A DNA stretch of 64,000 bases from Alternaria dauci. Lineage: Eukaryota > Ascomycota > Dothideomycetes > Pleosporales > Pleosporaceae. Made by a program: the position numbers and the translations under genes. Under the pieces are notes generated by a model. That model was not told the DNA's origin and searched no databases. It worked only from the letters and a program-made list of their open reading frames with translations. The DNA lies in NCBI RefSeq assembly GCF_042100115.1, contig NC_091281.1:372001-436000 (forward strand). The letters run 5' to 3'. Shown here piece by piece: positions 62,721 to 64,000 of this stretch. The stretch's first letter is position 1. Each line of letters starts with the position of its first letter.

Positions 62721-64000
62721 GTATAAGACTTACGTAGTAATATATACGCTTTATTAAACCTCTACTCTACTAGTAGTTACACTATCTATAATAGTATAGT
62801 ATATTTTTAAACGCTACTATAGAATACGCGATATAGTAGGAAAAGCTACTATACTTTACCTACTTATAATAGTTTACTAATATACGCGAGTTAGGAAGAT
62901 AATATTTAAGTAGAGGAACACTAGTAACCTAGGCGATAATAGTAACTAGCATAGGTGTACTAGTCGTAGATAGTGTAAAACTATTTATTATAGTGTAGGC
63001 TTAGCTTATCGCTAGTAACTTACGCTACCTCTAAGCGCATTCTTAGGAATACGAAGTATATAACTTAACTTTTCCTAACGTAACTTTATTATACTACTTC
63101 TATATTCTATAGGTTTTTTATTAGCTAGTACTACTAGTACTAGTTTTTTCTTAACTTAGTAAGGTATCCTATACTTCTCTACTACTTTAGGTAAGATTAT
63201 TATCCTTATAGCCTTACTATCTATAAGTACTTAGATATCTTAACCTAGTATAGATATAGTTATAAGTAGCTACTTTACTTAACTATTAGTATCCCATACC
63301 TTCCTAAGGGTCCTTTTAGGTATACCTTTATTAGTATAATCTTATAACTAATAATATCTTAGTTTTTTAACTATTTACTTTTCTTATACTTAGGAAAGTA
63401 GCCTTAGCCTTTATAGACTTTTTTTTTATTACTATTATAGTATATATAGAGACTTTTTTAAAGATAAGGTATTAACTAAGTAACTATAGTCTTATATAAG
63501 CTTATATTTAGTACTACTAGTATATACGTAGTATATTATAAACGCTAGACACTAAAGATATATATTAGTATTATACGCCTACTAGAGATAAGATATAACC
63601 TTCTAACTTATATACTATCCCCTACTATCTTCTACTATCCTCTACTATCCTTTACTATTTCCGCCCTTTATAACCTTTATAGCCGCCCTTCGTAACTATT
63701 ACTACTACCTCTACTACTACTACCTCTACTACCCCTTCTTAAGAATAACTAACTAGCTACCTATAGTATAGCTACTACTATCTAATAATTAGCTTTAGTT
63801 AGAGAAATATTAGTACTAGTACTATCTATACCTTATTCTTTTATCCCTATAGTATCTATTTAAATTCCCTCTCCTTAAGCCTAGGATATTAATTATTAAT
63901 TACTCTCCTAACGTTACCTATTTACTATTATAGCTAGGTCTTAGTCTCTTAGCTTAATCCTTTTCCTAATACTAGGATAGTAAGATAGCTAACTATAAGG
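62721..64000. other. Unidentified RIP-saturated end of the window
   Basis: Includes a short tandem CTACTATCCT-type array at ~63,605-63,655 and CTACTAC-type runs to ~63,735. No gene recognised; the block continues beyond the window. Confidence 0.35.

Noticed and set aside
38527..64000. Starship-type element with DUF3435 captain
   Set aside because: I could not read any tyrosine recombinase motif or defined ends; kept only as a possibility to test.

Overview
The window is a piece of a filamentous ascomycete chromosome. I infer a Dothideomycete, probably Pleosporales, from the short ~50-nt introns, the recognisable proteins and the isochore-like layout; no species is claimed. It has two parts with a sharp border near 13,185. 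The left part (1-13,180) has normal GC and carries ordinary genes. The right part (13,185-64,000) is AT-rich, gene-poor DNA made of transposons damaged by repeat-induced point mutation (RIP). CpA and its complement TpG are almost absent there, and TpA is very frequent.

Left part: a mitochondrial 2-oxodicarboxylate carrier (392-1763, +, 7 exons); a small I78-type peptidase-inhibitor-like protein (2447-2800, +, with a GC-AG intron); a 664-residue protein with a fungal transcription-factor-like domain and no zinc cluster (5542-3355, -); the Golgi Rab-GEF subunit RIC1 (10453-6951, -, 5 exons, first intron GC-AG); a tRNA-Leu(AAG) with a 16-nt intron (11,470-11,567, +); and, beside the AT-rich block, a three-exon gene for a 144-residue secreted, proline/serine-rich, cysteine-free protein (12,794-12,255, -) that only appears once spliced.

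Right part: nested transposons. An old, RIP-saturated Ty3/Gypsy chromovirus lies in reverse orientation (LTR at 13,358-13,833; interior in three pieces, 13,834-15,939, 23,117-23,612 and 37,204-~38,526). It was split by a younger copy of the same family (15,940-23,111, +; two 476-bp LTRs; CTACC target duplication). It was also split by a second, RIP-saturated Gypsy element of another clade (23,613-37,203, +). From ~38,527 to the end the sequence is RIP-saturated and unidentified. It contains a 1.4-kb repeat (second copy inside the 23.6-37.2 kb element; target duplications of 13 and 15 bp) and two direct copies of a 4.5-4.9-kb unit (52.3-56.7 and 57.9-62.7 kb).

The young chromovirus is the most informative object. 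Gag and Pol carry RIP-type stops and the RT YxDD box has become YINN, so it is dead. It still shows a textbook -1 frameshift signal (A AAA AAC, 8-nt spacer, stem) between gag and pol. It also carries a 214-codon open antisense ORF between pol and the 3' LTR, with a Zn2Cys6-like cysteine array followed by a coiled coil. The old reverse copy retains the same ORF at exactly the same length (645 bp), so it belongs to the family rather than arising by chance.
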